Shown here one piece after another: positions 14,031 through 15,858 of a DNA stretch of 15,858 nucleotides. The DNA lies in NCBI GenBank assembly GCA_020025875.1, contig JAHHRI010000031.1:1-15858 (forward strand), read 5' to 3'. Both the position numbers and the translations under genes were made by a program. The notes under the pieces were generated by a model. The model was given only the letters and a program-made list of their open reading frames with translations. It made no database searches and was not told where the DNA came from. Source of the DNA: Alphaproteobacteria bacterium. GTDB taxonomy: Bacteria > Pseudomonadota > Alphaproteobacteria > RF32 > CAG-239. Numbering within the stretch: the stretch's first letter is position 1; every line of letters begins with the position of its first letter.

Positions 14031-14480
14031 TTAGTCCGCAATATCTTCAACCCTTTTCACCCGAAAGTCCGGCGTATAGTAATAGCGTCTTTTCACATAT
14101 TGTCCAGACAAAATGGGCGGGAGAAAATCTTTGTCTGCCGCTCTCATTTGGTCATAGGGAAGCGTCTTTTTATCTTGCCAAAACACTTCAACTTCTTCCG
14201 CTCGCGCCGTCAATGTTCCCGAAAAAGCCGTGCTTTTGAAAATATGCACATAAAAATCCATCGTGGGAAACTCGATATAACCAACCTCTACCGGATTGGT
14301 GATGCGAATGCCGGTTTCTTCAAAAGTTTCCCTGATCACACAGCTGCGCATATCCTCGCCCGCTTCTTTTTTGCCTCCCGGAAAATTAACATATCCTTTA
14401 TTGATGCCACGCTGATGACGAATCATCAGATAACAACCTTTTTCAACATCTTCGACAATGGACAGTGATGCTTCTTTCAT
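14031..14480 (-). CDS. Nudix hydrolase, MutT/8-oxo-dGTPase-like, 149 aa
   Basis: Complete Nudix box: G36, E42 and RETFEETGI at 50-58, preceded by FPGG. The C-terminal half (EVEVFWQDKKTLPYDQM...DKDFLPPILSG) resembles Nudix proteins annotated as 8-oxo-dGTP diphosphatases of the YtkD/MutTA kind, which also close with a W...LPYD..W..D..WLP pattern. Cleaning oxidised nucleotides is thus a reasonable but unproven role. ATG 14480 follows AAAGGA with about 7-nt spacing. A promoter candidate lies just upstream. Not closely related by eye to the other Nudix protein of the window, and its base composition is that of the core genes. Confidence 0.92.
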   Translation of the reverse strand: MKEASLSIVEDVEKGCYLMIRHQRGINKGYVNFPGGKKEAGEDMRSCVIRETFEETGIRITNPVEVGYIEFPTMDFYVHIFKSTAFSGTLTARAEEVEVFWQDKKTLPYDQMRAADKDFLPPILSGQYVKRRYYYTPDFRVKRVEDIAD

Positions 14481-14503
14481 TATTTTTCCTTTCTTTTTTT
14501 AAA

Positions 14504-14532
14504 AGCTTATAATCTCTCTTTGCTCATGTCAA
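14504..14532 (-). promoter_or_regulatory. Putative promoter of the second Nudix gene
   Basis: A perfect TTGACA (14527-14532) is 17 nt from TAAGCT (14504-14509) on the minus strand. The layout TTGACA-N17-TAnnnT is the same as at 3011-3039. Confidence 0.45.
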
Positions 14533-14588
14533 TCTTTTTAAGGCTTGGCTTTATTGTGCCTTTTTCGGCAGCTGCCGCTTTTAATGTT

Positions 14589-14617
14589 TTGACACACCAC
14601 CTTGATTATGATAACCG
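14589..14617 (+). promoter_or_regulatory. Possible promoter of the mutarotase gene
   Basis: A perfect TTGACA at 14589-14594 stands upstream of the gene, but the -10 at the right distance (TAACCG at 14612-14617) is poor. The -35 hexamer is the only strong part. Confidence 0.3.
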
Positions 14618-14654
14618 TTTAACAGAGGCAATCACTATCTAAAAGGCATATGGC

Positions 14655-15476
14655 ATGAACATTAACGACAACGGTCTTATCACCTTAAGCAACAATCTGG
14701 CAGAATGCAAAATTTCCACATGGGGAGCGCATATTGTTTCATACCGCCCCAAAGACGAAGAAAACGACATTTTCTGGCTTGGCCATTTGAACAAATTTGA
14801 TCGCACCGGCGCAATCCGCGGAGGCGTGCCGATCTGCTGGCCGCGGGTGGCACAAGAAAAGCTAAACGACCATTTGCCCCGTCACGGCTTGGCTCGCATT
14901 TCGGAGTGGCGTTTGCAAAACATTTCCGCCCAAAGTGAGCGCACCGAAGTCGTTTTTGGTTTAACGCCCGACGACAAATTTGATCTCGCCGTCAGCGCCA
15001 AACTTTTCATCAATATTTCAGATCACCTTGAATATTGCCTCGAAACAACCAACAACGGCAATACACCGTTTGCGTTCAGCGAAGCCCTGCACGCCTACTT
15101 CAACATCAGTTCCGTAGACGACATTACCATCAAGGGGCTCAATCATCATCGCTATAAAAATTTACCGGACGGAAACATTTATACTTTGAAAGACGATCTT
15201 AAAATCCACGGCGAATTTGATGCCATATTCCTCAATCACGAAGGAAATATCTCAATCGAAGATCCGAACTTTAACCGCCTCATCAGCATCAAAAAAAGCA
15301 ACTCTGCCACGACCGTCGTATGGAATCCGGCAAAAGATCTTGCCGAAATGAGTTGCGGACAATTCAAACAATTTATCTGTGTTGAACCGTCTAACCAAGA
15401 AACCTCTTTTATCTGCTTAAACCCCGGAGAAAAACATAGGATCTCGATGAAAATCGAAACAACAAAACTAAAATAG
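14655..15476 (+). CDS. D-hexose-6-phosphate mutarotase (YeaD-like), 273 aa
   Basis: Likely interconverts alpha and beta anomers of hexose 6-phosphates, feeding central sugar metabolism in the cytoplasm. Family landmarks in order: RGGVPICWPRV (55-65), LPRHGLAR with H77, SEALHAYF with H146, and WNPAKD...CVEPSN with E244. These fit the conserved His/His/Glu of the aldose 1-epimerase fold. Length is close to the usual 270-300. ATG 14655 has AAGG eight nt upstream. It stands alone; upstream is the divergent Nudix gene and downstream a gene-free edge. The call of YeaD type over classical galactose mutarotase rests on the RGG.P.CWP and C.EP segments. Confidence 0.93.
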   Translation: MNINDNGLITLSNNLAECKISTWGAHIVSYRPKDEENDIFWLGHLNKFDRTGAIRGGVPICWPRVAQEKLNDHLPRHGLARISEWRLQNISAQSERTEVVFGLTPDDKFDLAVSAKLFINISDHLEYCLETTNNGNTPFAFSEALHAYFNISSVDDITIKGLNHHRYKNLPDGNIYTLKDDLKIHGEFDAIFLNHEGNISIEDPNFNRLISIKKSNSATTVVWNPAKDLAEMSCGQFKQFICVEPSNQETSFICLNPGEKHRISMKIETTKLK

Positions 15477-15574
15477 ACAAGCTCGCGGCAAAGAAAATCC
15501 GCGCACCCCCAAAATATTTACTTTGCCGCCTAAAAAACGCCCTCTGCGAACCACAAAAAAAATTTCAAAAAACA

Positions 15575-15628
15575 AGAGGTTAGATATCAAAATCCAACCT
15601 CTGTTCAGTCTGGCTGGGGTGGCAGGAT
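15575..15628 (-). mobile_element. tRNA-Gln-like 3' fragment with terminator (attachment-site remnant)
   Basis: On the minus strand, 15628-15611 reads as the final 18 nt of a tRNA: the 3' side of the T stem (CCTGC), acceptor CACCCCA, discriminator G and CCA. A72/G73 and the CCCC acceptor resemble tRNA-Gln. Similarity ends in the T arm and no 5' part is present, so it is not a gene. A stem AGAGGTT/AACCTCT (15575-15581, 15596-15602) with a T-run after it on the minus strand is the matching tRNA terminator. This is how the far end of an element integrated into a tRNA 3' end looks; the intact tRNA should lie to the right. Confidence 0.65.
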
Positions 15629-15707
15629 GCGTCAATACCAACCCATAAAACCTTGTTTTACGTAAAATCAATAACTTATCTAAATATCGTCTGGGGTGTA
15701 AACCTCA

Positions 15708-15754
15708 AAGTTATTAGCAGTTTTCATTAGCACTGCTAATAACTTACATTAGCA
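15708..15754. repeat. Palindromic and iterated ATTAGCA sites
   Basis: A perfect 13-bp inverted repeat (15708-15720 with 15733-15745, 12-nt loop) encloses a second palindrome, ATTAGCA-C-TGCTAAT (15726-15740). ATTAGCA occurs at 15713, 15726 and 15748 in direct orientation and once inverted. These could be a repressor operator or integrase arm-type sites. Confidence 0.75.
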
Positions 15755-15858
15755 CAATTTCGCTGTCAATCAAGATACCAAGGATTAACGGAGAATTCAC
15801 TTTTGCTTTAACCTTATTTTCAACTTTTGAGATTATAATTCTTATAATTTAATCTTAG

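Larger units (their letters stand above)
15477..15858. other. Gene-free edge region with att-like fragment and palindromes
   Basis: No credible gene in these 382 bases. Contents from left to right: a loose inverted repeat GCGGCAAAG/CTTTGCCGC (15485-15493 and 15521-15529, 27-nt loop) with no clear T-run; a tRNA terminator and tRNA 3' fragment (15575-15628); a TTTTACGTAAAA palindrome (15656-15667); a repeat cluster (15708-15754); and two TATAAT boxes (15834-15839, 15843-15848) without a clear -35. Confidence 0.7.

Noticed and set aside
15611..15628. Complete tRNA gene at the right edge
   Set aside because: Only the last 18 nt match; no 5' acceptor strand, D arm or anticodon arm follows to the right.
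1..15858. CRISPR array
   Set aside because: No regularly spaced short repeats anywhere; the three repeats at the left are about 900 bp apart.

Overview
The window looks like chromosomal DNA of an alphaproteobacterium of moderate to low GC. The strongest marker is a complete CtrA-type response regulator (3838-4524), a master regulator typical of that class. A YqgE protein, an Fe-superoxide dismutase and a ScsB/DsbD-like transporter fit this. A single-chain (alpha2-type) glycyl-tRNA synthetase is less typical of the class. Strong Shine-Dalgarno sequences (AAGGAG-like) and promoters of the TTGnnn-N17-TAnnnn type recur, and genes are tightly packed.

Layout. (1) 1-1902 is an AT-rich accessory zone hooked onto the 3' end of a tRNA-Glu(CUC) gene (1896-1971, minus). 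The last 7 nt of the tRNA plus its terminator recur at 931-995, and part of the same repeat opens the window (1-55). These repeats divide the zone into two segments of about 0.9 kb. One carries a Nudix hydrolase and a remnant that resembles the tail of a phage replication protein. The other carries a serum amyloid A (SAA)-like domain protein overlapping a small cysteine-rich membrane protein. No integrase is visible. (2) 2077-3039 is a two-gene operon of unknown function with its own promoter. (3) 3049-5180 holds sodB, divergent ctrA with a striking upstream inverted repeat, and convergent yqgE. (4) 5205-7898 is a long DsbD/ScsB-like membrane thiol:disulfide reductase. It overlaps tail to tail with rnhA, which is translationally coupled to an AlbA_2 (Schlafen-type) protein. 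(5) 9457-13041, on the minus strand, runs from glycyl-tRNA synthetase to a GT2 glycosyltransferase to an M16 peptidase. (6) 13137-15476 holds a HAD hydrolase, which shares a face-to-face promoter with glyS, then a second Nudix hydrolase and a hexose-6-phosphate mutarotase. (7) 15477-15858 has no gene. It contains a tRNA-Gln-like 3' fragment with its terminator, followed by several palindromes, and looks like the edge of a second tRNA-targeted insertion that continues beyond the window.

Most of the window is housekeeping. The novelty lies at the two tRNA-associated edges, in the SAA-like/membrane protein pair, in the ctrA control region, and in the AlbA_2-rnhA coupling. All assignments come from reading the sequence and recalling family motifs; no database search was possible.
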